A stretch of DNA of 8,653 nt, taken from positions 1-8,653 of the forward strand of contig JAEETR010000137.1 of assembly GCA_016286595.1 (NCBI GenBank). Reading direction: 5' to 3'. Source of the stretch: Oscillospiraceae bacterium. Its GTDB lineage: Bacteria; Bacillota; Clostridia; Oscillospirales; Oscillospiraceae. The notes under the pieces were generated by a model. It was not told where the DNA came from. It did not search any database and saw only the letters and a program-made list of their open reading frames with translations. Of this stretch, positions 1 through 7,575 are shown one piece after another. Within the stretch, counting starts at the first letter, position 1. Every line of letters begins with the position of its first letter. The position numbers were made by a program, and so were the translations under genes.

Positions 1-902
1 GCCGCCTCGTCGGCGGTTATGACGCTCTCACCCACGCTTCTGGCGCTGTCCCACGTAAGCACGGCGCCGCCGGCACAGGTCACTTCCGCGCTGACGGGAC
101 CGCCGGAATACCCCTCCACTGTCCAAACGGGCAGATTGCCGTCCCGCCGCCCTGCGGAGCGGAGGACGTTCCGGGAAAGCCCGGTATATTTTGCCGCGGC
201 GTCGATAGCGTGCTCCTCGTCGATCTCCTCCGCACCCTCGATGAAAAGAGGCTTTTTTCCCTCTATGTGGCGGGAAAAGGGGCCGTCGTACATCAGCTCC
301 GGCACGTCCGGCAGATCCGACTCCATCTTCTGTATTCCCGAGGACAGACCGGAGGGCAGCATGTCGTCGGCATTGCCGGCGGCGTCCTCCGCCGCCATTA
401 TCCCACCGCTGCCCAGCGTCAGGGCGTAATCGGCGGCGATGAGCTCGTCGGACAGGGAAGCGGCGGCGTCGGACAATGTCCGCAGAGCGTCATACTCCTC
501 GTCGCCGCACCTGTACCCGGCGGCAGAGCGGCGGGCAATATAATCGCAGTAATCGCCCACGCGGGTGACGAACCCGGCGGTGCGTTCAAGGGAGCCGTCG
601 GAGGAGGGCAGCATGCCCAGCAGCATCCTCGCACCGTCCGCCTCGGAGGACACCTCCCCGCAGACCCGGCACATCATCTCCGGAGTGGAGCAGCAAAGCC
701 CATTCAAAAGCGATACTCTCATGCCCTCCACGCAGTCGGTCAGTTCCGAGAAGGCCCGGGAATACCCGGCGGTTATCTCCCTGCGAAGCCGCGCCTCCCG
801 CAGATGGGCGGAGTATATGAAGCCGCCCATAACGGCGGCGGCAGCCAGCAAAAAGGCGGCGGCCCGTACAGCGCCCCGCCGGGACAGGTTGATTTTTTCC
901 AT
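1..902 (-). CDS. ypeB: Spore germination protein YpeB, partial (C-terminal part beyond the left edge)
   Basis: The frame is open from ATG at 902 to base 1, about 300 codons with no stop. The family is usually about 450 residues, so roughly the last third is missing. In known spore-formers YpeB sits at the inner spore membrane and cortex and stabilises the cortex-lytic enzyme SleB, allowing peptidoglycan breakdown at germination. Seen here: a basic start followed by one membrane segment (about residues 12-30), a helical N-terminal domain (about 35-165), and the family-typical stretch LMYDGPFSRH (residues 203-212), which precedes the PepSY-like repeats. The first repeat begins around 222. The N-domain has an unusual cluster of cysteines (C57, C70, C71, C78, C81, C119, C132), including CRVC at 78-81. 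The start is chosen because AAGGGGGA lies just upstream and the next Met (M25) falls inside the membrane segment. That ribosome site is inside a terminator-like hairpin. No sleB is visible in the window. Family identity is recalled from motifs, not searched. Confidence 0.85.
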   Translation of the reverse strand, partial: MEKINLSRRGAVRAAAFLLAAAAVMGGFIYSAHLREARLRREITAGYSRAFSELTDCVEGMRVSLLNGLCCSTPEMMCRVCGEVSSEADGARMLLGMLPSSDGSLERTAGFVTRVGDYCDYIARRSAAGYRCGDEEYDALRTLSDAAASLSDELIAADYALTLGSGGIMAAEDAAGNADDMLPSGLSSGIQKMESDLPDVPELMYDGPFSRHIEGKKPLFIEGAEEIDEEHAIDAAAKYTGLSRNVLRSAGRRDGNLPVWTVEGYSGGPVSAEVTCAGGAVLTWDSARSVGESVITADEA

Positions 903-943
903 AAAAATTCCCCCTTACGGCTTATTGTGCCGCAAAGGGGAAT
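903..943 (-). terminator. Rho-independent terminator after gltX, overlapping the ypeB ribosome binding site
   Basis: Read on the minus strand, ATTCCCCTTTGCGGC pairs with GCCGTAAGGGGGAAT around a 7-base ACAATAA loop. This gives a continuous 15-bp stem with two G-U pairs, followed directly by TTTT and then ATG of ypeB. The G-U pairs become mismatches in plus-strand RNA, so the structure is built for minus-strand transcription. It lies 18 bases after the gltX stop codon. The GGGGGA that would serve as the ypeB Shine-Dalgarno is within the 3' arm. It may terminate gltX transcripts, limit ypeB translation, or both. Confidence 0.8.
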
Positions 944-961
944 AATTTTACTGGTAATTAT

Positions 962-2449
962 TTACGTACTCAGCTTTTCAATGCCCAACGCCATCCGGCG
1001 GAGCGTCTCTTCCTTTCCGAGGATGCGGCATATCTCCACCGCGCCGCCGGGGGTCACAGCCATGCCGGACACGGCTATGCGCAGGGGCCACATGGCGGTG
1101 GCGTTCTTCATGCCCTCCGCCTCGGCAAAGGCGGTGAGCGCGCCGAGGATGCCGTCCTGCGTCCAGTCGGACAGACCCTCAAGTACGGGCGTCAGCTTTT
1201 TGAGTACGCCGAGGGATATCTCCGCGTTGGTTTTGGATTTTTTGTTGGTGAAAAGCTCGATATCGTAGTCCGGCAGGGCGTCGAAGAAACCGATCTTTTC
1301 CGGGATGTCCGTGAGCTTTTCGGTGCGCTGCTGGAGAAGAGGAGCGATATCCTCCGGCTTTATGCCGGGATTTTTCACCGCCCGGCGGATGTAGGGGGCG
1401 GCGGCCTGCGCGAACTGTTCGGGGGTCATCGCCCGCAGATAGGCGGCGTTGAAATACGTGAGCTTGTCTATGTCGAATATGGCGGGGGATTTGGAGATGC
1501 CGCCGATGTCGAAGGCCTCGACCAGCTCCTCCAGGGAGAAGAACTCCTGCTCGGCCTTGTCGCCCCGGGGAGACCAGCCCAGCAGCGCCACGTAGTTGAG
1601 TATGGCGGTGGTGAGATAACCCTGCTCCTTCAGGTCCTCGTAGCTGGGGTCGCCGTTGCGCTTTGACATCTTGTGCTGAGCGTCCCGCATGACGGGGGAG
1701 CAGTGCACGTATGTTGGCACTTCCCAGCCGAAGCCCTCGTACAGGAGATTGTACTTGGGGGCGGAGGAGAGATACTCGGTGCCGCGGACCACGTGGGTTA
1801 TGCCCATCAGATGGTCGTCGATGACGTTGGCGAAGTTGTAGGTGGCAAGACCGTCACGCTTGAGCAGTACCTGGTCGTCAAGAGTCTTGTTCTCAACGGT
1901 GATATCGCCGAAGGAGGCGTCGCGGAAGGTGGTGGTGCCCTCGTGGGGGATTAGCTGGCGGATGACGAAGGGCTCTCCGGCCTCGGCGCGGGCAAGGGAC
2001 TGGGCGGGGTCCAGGGAACGGCAGGGATCGTCGGCCCGGTCAAACTCACCGGTGTCCTCCTCGCTCTCCGTCTTCTCGCAGAAGCAGTAGTAGGCGTGAC
2101 CTTTTTCCACCAGCAGACGGGCGTACTTGCCGTACATATCCCGGCGCTGGGACTGGATATAGGGAGCCACGGGACCACCCACGTCGGGGCCCTCGTCATG
2201 GTCCAGCCTGCACTCCTCCAGAGTCCTGTATATCACGTCGGTGGCGCCCTCCACGAGGCGGCCCTGGTCCGTGTCCTCAATGCGCAGGATAAAGGTGCCC
2301 TTGGCATGGCGGGCGATGAGCCAGGTGTACAGCGCCGTGCGCAGGTTGCCCACGTGCATGTAGCCGGTGGGGCTCGGTGCGAAACGGGTACGCACGCCGC
2401 CTTTGGGGATACGGGCCTCCATATCGTCAAACCACTTGGTGTCGATCAT
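962..2449 (-). CDS. gltX: Glutamyl-tRNA synthetase (class I)
   Basis: This cytoplasmic enzyme attaches glutamate to tRNA(Glu), and in many Firmicutes also to tRNA(Gln) for later amidation by GatCAB; which applies cannot be told here. The 495-residue length is normal. Visible signatures are RFAPSPTG at 22-29, the HIGH-type motif HVGN at 32-35, RIEDTD at 56-61, a cysteine knuckle (C122, C124, C143) in the position where some GluRS proteins bind zinc, VRGTEYL at 221-227, and the KMSKR loop at 260-264. The C-terminal third is the helical anticodon-binding part. The N-terminus carries about 18 residues before the catalytic core, slightly longer than usual. ATG at 2449 is supported by GGAGG at 2459-2463, nine bases away. 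It is transcribed divergently from the LtaS-like gene and ends shortly before ypeB. Confidence 0.97.
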   Translation of the reverse strand: MIDTKWFDDMEARIPKGGVRTRFAPSPTGYMHVGNLRTALYTWLIARHAKGTFILRIEDTDQGRLVEGATDVIYRTLEECRLDHDEGPDVGGPVAPYIQSQRRDMYGKYARLLVEKGHAYYCFCEKTESEEDTGEFDRADDPCRSLDPAQSLARAEAGEPFVIRQLIPHEGTTTFRDASFGDITVENKTLDDQVLLKRDGLATYNFANVIDDHLMGITHVVRGTEYLSSAPKYNLLYEGFGWEVPTYVHCSPVMRDAQHKMSKRNGDPSYEDLKEQGYLTTAILNYVALLGWSPRGDKAEQEFFSLEELVEAFDIGGISKSPAIFDIDKLTYFNAAYLRAMTPEQFAQAAAPYIRRAVKNPGIKPEDIAPLLQQRTEKLTDIPEKIGFFDALPDYDIELFTNKKSKTNAEISLGVLKKLTPVLEGLSDWTQDGILGALTAFAEAEGMKNATAMWPLRIAVSGMAVTPGGAVEICRILGKEETLRRMALGIEKLST

Positions 2450-2469
2450 CGTAAATAACCTCCGGGTAG

Positions 2470-2481
2470 TCGTATATACGA
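2470..2481. promoter_or_regulatory. 12-bp perfect palindrome at the expected gltX transcription start (possible operator)
   Basis: TCGTATATACGA is a perfect inverted repeat. It lies just downstream of the gltX -10 box, where the start of transcription (about 2477 on the minus strand) is expected, and upstream of the gltX ribosome binding site. The placement suits a repressor site or a short 5' stem in the mRNA. The sequence is AT-rich in its centre and could occur by chance, so this is a suggestion only. Confidence 0.35.
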
Positions 2482-2483
2482 TG

Positions 2484-2512
2484 ATTTTACCCTTTTGCGG
2501 CGGGAATTACAA
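2484..2512 (-). promoter_or_regulatory. Probable sigma-A promoter for gltX
   Basis: On the minus strand, TTGTAA (2512-2507) and TAAAAT (2489-2484) are separated by exactly 17 bases. They match the housekeeping consensus at four and five of six positions. Transcription would start near 2477, leaving a leader of about 28 bases before the gltX ATG. Confidence 0.7.
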
Positions 2513-2542
2513 GGGGGAAAGTCGCCGGGCGCATTTATATGC

Positions 2543-2571
2543 TTGCGATAGGCCCGCCCGGGGCGTATAAT
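2543..2571 (+). promoter_or_regulatory. Probable sigma-A promoter for the LtaS-like/tcdA/ligase/cupin unit
   Basis: TTGCGA (2543-2548) and a perfect TATAAT (2566-2571) are separated by 17 bases, a very GC-rich spacer. The expected start is near 2578, giving a leader of about 40 bases before the ATG at 2620. It is back-to-back with the gltX promoter, with about 30 bases between the two -35 boxes. Confidence 0.75.
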
Positions 2572-2619
2572 GTTCTGTAGATTTCCGTCGATATCCGCGG
2601 CGGAAAAAAGAGGTAGGAA

Positions 2620-4746
2620 ATGACACAGACCGTTACGGAAACAGAAAAGAAAACCGGCGCGCCGGTCAGGGGAAGACCGGTGAGTTGGGCGTACCCGGCG
2701 TTTTTCCCCGTCACGATAATCTATATGGAGGCCATCCTGGCCCTGTTCACGTACAGACAGATACTCTGGCCCGGCGCGGCGTTCATCGCGCTTTTTTCCA
2801 TAGCCGCGGGCGGCGTGCTTTTCGCCGTATGCGCCTTGCTCCACAGGCAGGCGAGACTTGCCGCCATGCGCCTCCTGACATTTGTTATTTTCCTTATTTT
2901 CGCCGTACAGACGGTGTATTATGAGATATTCAAGACCTTCACCGTGGTTTCCTCCGTTTCCCGCGCGGGAGACGTGCTGACCTCATTCTGGGCCCAGGCA
3001 CTGTCCGGCATAGGCAGGAGCATAGTGCCGCTTCTCCTGCTGGCCGTGCCGTTTATACTGCTGTGCGCGTTCGGCAGACGGTTCGTGCCCCATGAGCGCA
3101 GCTCATGGCGGCTCACGGCACTGCTCCTGGCCGCGGCGGCCGCGGTATACTGCGGCGCGGTGTGGTGCGTGACCGTCACCGACGGGGGCATAATGTCTTA
3201 CCGCTACGCGTATTACGATGCGTTTTCCCCGGAGATGGCGGTGCCGCGGTTCGGCATGCTCACCTCCGTCCGCCTCGACCTGAAAAACGCCGTGAACGGC
3301 GGCGGCACGGAGGACCCGGAGATACCGCCCGAGGAGCCCGTACAGACGGCACAGCCGGAACAGACTCTGCCCGTTCAGCCCTCACAGCCCGCCGTCACCG
3401 TACCGGAGACGCCGCCCGTGACCGACGTGCCCGAGCCGGCGGAGCCGGTGACCGATATTCCGGCCGAGCCCGAACCGGAGCCGGAGGTCGTCGACACGTC
3501 CCCCAACGTGATGGAGATCGACTTTGAAACCCTCATCTCCGGCGAGACGGACAGCGTCGTAAGAGGCATGCACGAGTATTTTGCCTCGGTGGAGCCCACC
3601 AATAAAAACGAGTACACCGGCATGTTCAAGGGAAAGAATCTCGTGTGGATAGTGGCCGAGGCGTTTTCCTCCCTCTGCCTGGACGACGTACATACGCCTA
3701 CGCTGTCGAAGATGGCGCGGGAGGGGTTCGTATTCAACAACTTCTACAATCCCGTGTGGGGCGTGTCGACCAGCGACGGAGAGTACGTCACCCTCACGTC
3801 TCTTATCCCCAAGAGCGGGGTATGGAGCTTCTCAAGAAGCGCGAAGAACGATATGCATTTCGCCATGGGCAATCTCATGCGGGACATGGGCTACAACACC
3901 CGGGCCTACCACGACAACACCTACACCTATTATGACCGGGATTCCAGCCACCCCAACATGGGCTACGATTACGTGGGAGTTGGAAACGGCCTGAACATAA
4001 CGAAGCAGTGGCCCGAGTCGGACCTTGAGATGATGCAGGAGACGGTGGGGGACTACGTCGGCACGGGACAGCCCTTCCACGTGTACTACATGTCCGTCAG
4101 CGGCCATCTGCAGTACACGTTCAACGACAATATGATGTCCTACAAGCATCTGGAGGACGTACGGGATATGCGGCAGGCGGGCTATTCCATTCCGGCCTCG
4201 GCATACGTGGCCTGTCAGATGGAGTTCGACCAGGCCGTGCAGTATCTCATCGACTCGCTGGACGCGGCAGGAGAGCTGGATGACACTGTGATCGTAATAT
4301 CCGGCGACCATTACCCCTACGGCCTGGAGCAGTCCGAGCTGGAGGAGCTGGCGGGACATAAGCTCGACAAGGAGTTTGAGATCTACCGCTCCGCGCTTAT
4401 AATATGGAACAGCGCCATGGAGACCGTGGAGGTGGACAAGTACTGCTGCAGTCTTGACGTGCTGCCCACGCTGCTGAACCTTTTCGGCATAGAGTACGAC
4501 TCCCGGCTCCTTATGGGGCGGGATATACTGTCCGACTCGGAGCCGCTGGTCATATTCCAGACCCGCAGCTTCATATGCGGGCTGGGGCGATACGACTGCC
4601 GAAGGGACAAGTTCATCCCCAACGAGGGGGCGGAGGTGCCCGACGGTTACGCCGCCGAAGTGATGAAGACGGTGAACGCCAGATTCGAGTACTCCAAAAA
4701 GATACTTGAAAAGGACTATTACAGGGTACTGTTTGGAGAAAGCTGA
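2620..4746 (+). CDS. LtaS-type membrane phosphoglycerol transferase (sulfatase/alkaline phosphatase fold)
   Basis: The 708-residue protein has the lipoteichoic acid synthase architecture: about five membrane segments (roughly 24-45, 50-73, 84-103, 133-151, 165-185), a linker, then an extracellular catalytic domain from about 338. LtaS enzymes move glycerophosphate from phosphatidylglycerol onto a growing polymer outside the cell. The expected metal and catalytic residues are present: E347 in WIVAEAF, nucleophile T384 in GVSTSDGEY, H496 in SVSGH, and D563/H564 in ISGDH. The linker at about 231-290 is strikingly rich in Pro, Glu, Thr and Val. The start is supported by AGAGG six bases upstream. 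Its stop overlaps the tcdA start (TGATG). Whether it makes teichoic acid, primes it, or modifies another polymer cannot be decided from sequence, so no symbol is given. Confidence 0.9.
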   Translation: MTQTVTETEKKTGAPVRGRPVSWAYPAFFPVTIIYMEAILALFTYRQILWPGAAFIALFSIAAGGVLFAVCALLHRQARLAAMRLLTFVIFLIFAVQTVYYEIFKTFTVVSSVSRAGDVLTSFWAQALSGIGRSIVPLLLLAVPFILLCAFGRRFVPHERSSWRLTALLLAAAAAVYCGAVWCVTVTDGGIMSYRYAYYDAFSPEMAVPRFGMLTSVRLDLKNAVNGGGTEDPEIPPEEPVQTAQPEQTLPVQPSQPAVTVPETPPVTDVPEPAEPVTDIPAEPEPEPEVVDTSPNVMEIDFETLISGETDSVVRGMHEYFASVEPTNKNEYTGMFKGKNLVWIVAEAFSSLCLDDVHTPTLSKMAREGFVFNNFYNPVWGVSTSDGEYVTLTSLIPKSGVWSFSRSAKNDMHFAMGNLMRDMGYNTRAYHDNTYTYYDRDSSHPNMGYDYVGVGNGLNITKQWPESDLEMMQETVGDYVGTGQPFHVYYMSVSGHLQYTFNDNMMSYKHLEDVRDMRQAGYSIPASAYVACQMEFDQAVQYLIDSLDAAGELDDTVIVISGDHYPYGLEQSELEELAGHKLDKEFEIYRSALIIWNSAMETVEVDKYCCSLDVLPTLLNLFGIEYDSRLLMGRDILSDSEPLVIFQTRSFICGLGRYDCRRDKFIPNEGAEVPDGYAAEVMKTVNARFEYSKKILEKDYYRVLFGES

Positions 4747-5423
4747 TGTGGTACGAGAGAACTGAACGGCTCCTGGGGCCTGAGGTCGTGGAGCGGCTTA
4801 AAAACGCCGGCGTGGTACTGTTCGGCGTGGGCGGCGTGGGCAGCTACGCGGCCGAGGCGCTGACGAGAGCCGGCATAGGCCGTCTGACCTTCGTAGACGG
4901 CGACACGGTGCAGGAGTCGAACCTGAACCGTCAGCTGGCGGCGCTGCGGTCAAATCTGGGCAGGAACAAGGCCGAGGTTATGGCTGAGCGCGCCAGGGAC
5001 ATAAACCCCGAGGCCGAGATAACCGCCGTGCCGCAGTTCTATACCGCCGACAACGCGGATATGATAGACTTTTCCCAATACGACTACGCGGCCGACGCCA
5101 TAGACATGGTCACGTCAAAGCTTATTATAGCAAGACGCTGTTACGAGCAGGGTACGCCCCTCATTTCAAGCTGCGGCACCGGCAACAAGCTGGACCCCAC
5201 GCTGTTCGAGGTGCGGGACATATTCGATACCGATACAGATCCCCTGGCACGGGTCATGCGCCGCGAGCTGCGCAGGCTGGGGATAGAACGATATACGGTC
5301 GTATATTCCCCGGAGAAGCCGAGAGCGGCGGAAGGGGGACTTATAGGCACCGTGTCCTTCGTGCCGGGCTCGGCGGGCCTTGTGCTGGCCGGGAAGATAA
5401 TAAGAGATATCGCCGGGGTCTGA
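4746..5423 (+). CDS. tcdA: tRNA threonylcarbamoyladenosine dehydratase (ThiF/E1-like)
   Basis: TcdA (CsdL) uses ATP to dehydrate t6A at position 37 of ANN-decoding tRNAs into the cyclic form ct6A. The E1-like fold is clear: the nucleotide-binding loop GVGGVG (27-32), VDGD (50-53), NLNRQ (59-63) and K75 as ATP contacts, and DAIDMVTSK (117-125). Specific to the TcdA branch, rather than ThiF or MoeB, are SSCGTGNKLDP (141-151) and DPLARVMRREL (165-175), and there are no CxxC zinc pairs. At 225 residues it is somewhat shorter than E. coli TcdA. The ATG overlaps the upstream stop by one base and has GGAG seven bases before it, inside the preceding gene, so translation is probably coupled. Confidence 0.93.
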   Translation: MWYERTERLLGPEVVERLKNAGVVLFGVGGVGSYAAEALTRAGIGRLTFVDGDTVQESNLNRQLAALRSNLGRNKAEVMAERARDINPEAEITAVPQFYTADNADMIDFSQYDYAADAIDMVTSKLIIARRCYEQGTPLISSCGTGNKLDPTLFEVRDIFDTDTDPLARVMRRELRRLGIERYTVVYSPEKPRAAEGGLIGTVSFVPGSAGLVLAGKIIRDIAGV

Positions 5424-5455
5424 ATCCCGGAGAAATAACGTTCGGAGGGCGGAAA

Positions 5456-7198
5456 ATGGCCCAGGAAAACGAAAAAGTGAAAGCCCCGTGGCTGAAAAAT
5501 TTCGGAGACTTGCCCCACACGCTGGAGTATCCCTCTCTCACCATGTACGGCGCCGTACGTGAGGCGGCGGAAAAGTATCCGGACTATATCGCCTTCGACT
5601 TCATGGGGAGAAAAACGACCTATAAAAAACTGGCGGACAGCATCCTGCGCTGCGCCAGGGCGCTGAAGGCGCTGAACGTGGGGGCGGGGGACAGGGTCAC
5701 CATCGCCATGCCCAACTGTCCCCAGGCCATTTATATGCTCTACGCCGTGAACGCGGTGGGCGCCGTGGCCAACATGATCCACCCGCTGTCCAGTCAGAAC
5801 GAGATAGAGTTCTACATCAACGCCTCGAAGAGCGCCACGGTGCTGACGCTGGACCAGTTCTACGGCAAGATAGCCGCTATAAGAGCCGATACGGGACTTA
5901 AAAACGTCATCATCGCCTCCGTGGGCGACGCACTGGACCCCGTAAAGAAGCTGGGCTACGCCCTTACAGAGGGGCGCAGAATAGAGAAGATCCCGGACGA
6001 CGCCGATATCATCCGCTGGAAGGATTTCATGGGCGGGGCAAGGCGCTTCACCGGCGACCCCGTGACGGCCCGTGCCGACGGTGACGAGGCCGTGATACTC
6101 TACTCCGGCGGCACCACCGGCACCACCAAGGGCATACTTCTGACCAACAGAAATTTCAACGCTCTGGGCGCGCAGGTGCTGGCGGCCAACCCCATGTTCC
6201 GCCCCGGCGACAGGATGCTGGCGGCCATGCCTCTTTTCCACGGCTTCGGTCTGGGCGTGTGCATCCACACCATGCTGTCCAGCGGAGGGCGGTGCGTGCT
6301 GGTGCCCCGGTTCACACCCAAGAGCTACGGCAGGCTGATAACCGGCGCGAAATGCAATTTCATCGCCGGTGTCCCCACCCTCTACGAGGCGCTCCTGCGG
6401 CTGGAGGGTATGGAGAAGGCGGACCTGAGCAGTCTGAAGGGCGTGTTCTCCGGCGGCGACTCGCTGTCTGTGGAGCTTAAAAAGAAGCTGGACAAATTCC
6501 TTTACGACCACCGCTGCGCCGTGCAGGTGCGGGAGGGCTACGGCACCACTGAGACCGTCACCGCCTGCTGCCTGACGCCGCCCCACATGCATAAGGAGGG
6601 GAGTATAGGTCTGCCCTTCCCGGACATGTATATGAAGATAGTAAAGCCCGGCACCGACGAGGAGCTGCCCTTCGGTCAGGAGGGCGAGATACTCATCGCC
6701 GGGCCTACGGTGATGAAGTGCTATATGGACAATCCGGAGGAGACGGCAAAGACCCTGCGCACCCACGCCGACGGCATGACCTGGGTATATACCGGCGATC
6801 TTGGCGTTATGGACGAGGACGGCTTCATCTATTTCAGGGGCCGCCTCAAGAGAATGATAATCACCTCAGGCTACAACGTTTATCCCCAGAGGATAGAGAA
6901 TATCCTGGACGCCAACGAGCTCGTGCAGATGAGCTGCGTCATCGGCGTGCCGGACTCCTACCGCATGCAGCGGGTAAAGGCCTTCGTCATGCTGCGCCCC
7001 GGCGTACCCGCCACGGAGGAGACGCGGCAGAAGCTGATGGATTACTGCCGTCAGAACATCGCCAGATACGCAGCGCCCAGGGAGATAGAGTTCCGGGACG
7101 AGCTGCCCAAGACGCTGGTGGGCAAGGTGGCGTACAAGATACTTGAGGAAGAGGAAATAAACAAAAGCCGCTCCGAAAAGCCGGAGGGCGGGGAATAA
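5456..7198 (+). CDS. AMP-forming acyl-CoA synthetase (ANL superfamily, FadD-like)
   Basis: The 580-residue protein should activate a carboxylic acid with ATP to an acyl-adenylate and then to its CoA thioester in the cytoplasm. Motifs run in the expected order: the phosphate-binding loop YSGGTTGTTK (216-225), GYGTTE (361-366), YTGD with ribose-binding D448, the hinge region GRLKRMIITSGYNVYP (462-477), and the catalytic lysine K557 in PKTLVGK. The NVYP/ENIL pattern resembles medium- and long-chain fatty acyl-CoA ligases, but the acyl substrate is not predictable from what I can see. There is no signal peptide or membrane segment, and the C-terminus is charged. ATG at 5456 has GGAGGG six bases upstream. 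It follows tcdA after 32 bases and precedes the cupin by 13, so it most likely lies in the same operon. Only the acyl specificity is in doubt. Confidence 0.92.
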   Translation: MAQENEKVKAPWLKNFGDLPHTLEYPSLTMYGAVREAAEKYPDYIAFDFMGRKTTYKKLADSILRCARALKALNVGAGDRVTIAMPNCPQAIYMLYAVNAVGAVANMIHPLSSQNEIEFYINASKSATVLTLDQFYGKIAAIRADTGLKNVIIASVGDALDPVKKLGYALTEGRRIEKIPDDADIIRWKDFMGGARRFTGDPVTARADGDEAVILYSGGTTGTTKGILLTNRNFNALGAQVLAANPMFRPGDRMLAAMPLFHGFGLGVCIHTMLSSGGRCVLVPRFTPKSYGRLITGAKCNFIAGVPTLYEALLRLEGMEKADLSSLKGVFSGGDSLSVELKKKLDKFLYDHRCAVQVREGYGTTETVTACCLTPPHMHKEGSIGLPFPDMYMKIVKPGTDEELPFGQEGEILIAGPTVMKCYMDNPEETAKTLRTHADGMTWVYTGDLGVMDEDGFIYFRGRLKRMIITSGYNVYPQRIENILDANELVQMSCVIGVPDSYRMQRVKAFVMLRPGVPATEETRQKLMDYCRQNIARYAAPREIEFRDELPKTLVGKVAYKILEEEEINKSRSEKPEGGE

Positions 7199-7211
7199 GG
7201 AGGTAATTTCC

Positions 7212-7559
7212 ATGATAAGAAGAGCAGACGAGTGCGCCGTGAGCGTCAGGGAAGCGATGAGAGGCGGTCCGGGCAGCGTGAAGCAGGTGGAGGTCGCCAA
7301 AAAAGAGGAGATGTTCTCCAAAGCCAGGCTTTTCGCGAAGCTTGTGCTGGAGCCGGGCTGCGGCATAGGGCAGCACGTCCACGAGGGCGAGTGCGAGATA
7401 TTCTACGTCCTCAAGGGATGCGCCACGTATTTCGACAACGGCACGGAGGTCACTCTCAGACCCGGCGACGTGGCCGTCTGCGGAGACGGCGAGAGCCACG
7501 CCGTTACCAACAACGGCACCGAAACGCTGGAGATAATAGCCGTTATCCCGACGAAATGA
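7212..7559 (+). CDS. Small single-domain cupin protein
   Basis: The 115-residue protein is one conserved beta-barrel. Cupin motif 1 is visible as QHVHEGECEIFYVLKG (54-69), giving the metal ligands H55, H57 and probably E62. Motif 2 is RPGDVAVCGDGESHAVTN (83-100), with H96. A divalent metal site is therefore intact. Stand-alone cupins of this size include isomerases, dioxygenases, sugar-binding and sensor proteins, and nothing here selects one. The ATG has a near-perfect AAGGAGG (7197-7203), which overlaps the stop codon of the acyl-CoA ligase. It is the last gene before a strong terminator. A link to the ligase substrate is possible but unsupported. Confidence 0.85.
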   Translation: MIRRADECAVSVREAMRGGPGSVKQVEVAKKEEMFSKARLFAKLVLEPGCGIGQHVHEGECEIFYVLKGCATYFDNGTEVTLRPGDVAVCGDGESHAVTNNGTETLEIIAVIPTK

Positions 7560-7575
7560 GCAAATCTGCGCATAA

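Noticed and set aside
210..1268. 352-codon open frame on the plus strand opposite ypeB and gltX
   Set aside because: The translation is low-complexity and shadows two recognised minus-strand genes; it has no supported start and crosses the terminator.
2450..2483. T-box riboswitch before gltX
   Set aside because: The leader predicted from the promoter is only about 28 bases, far too short for the stems and terminator of a T-box.
3832..4359. 175-codon open frame on the minus strand inside the LtaS-like gene
   Set aside because: It lies wholly within the conserved catalytic domain coding region, and its Val/His-rich translation looks like an antisense shadow.
5413..5430. Hairpin CCGGG/CCCGG over the tcdA stop codon as a terminator
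   Set aside because: The stem is short and no T run follows; the next gene has a normal ribosome site 14 bases later, so the operon probably continues.
5141..6766. 541-codon open frame on the minus strand, opposite tcdA and the acyl-CoA ligase
   Set aside because: It is a mirror of GC-rich codon use in two well-recognised plus-strand genes; its translation is rich in His, Gly and Arg and shows no domain.
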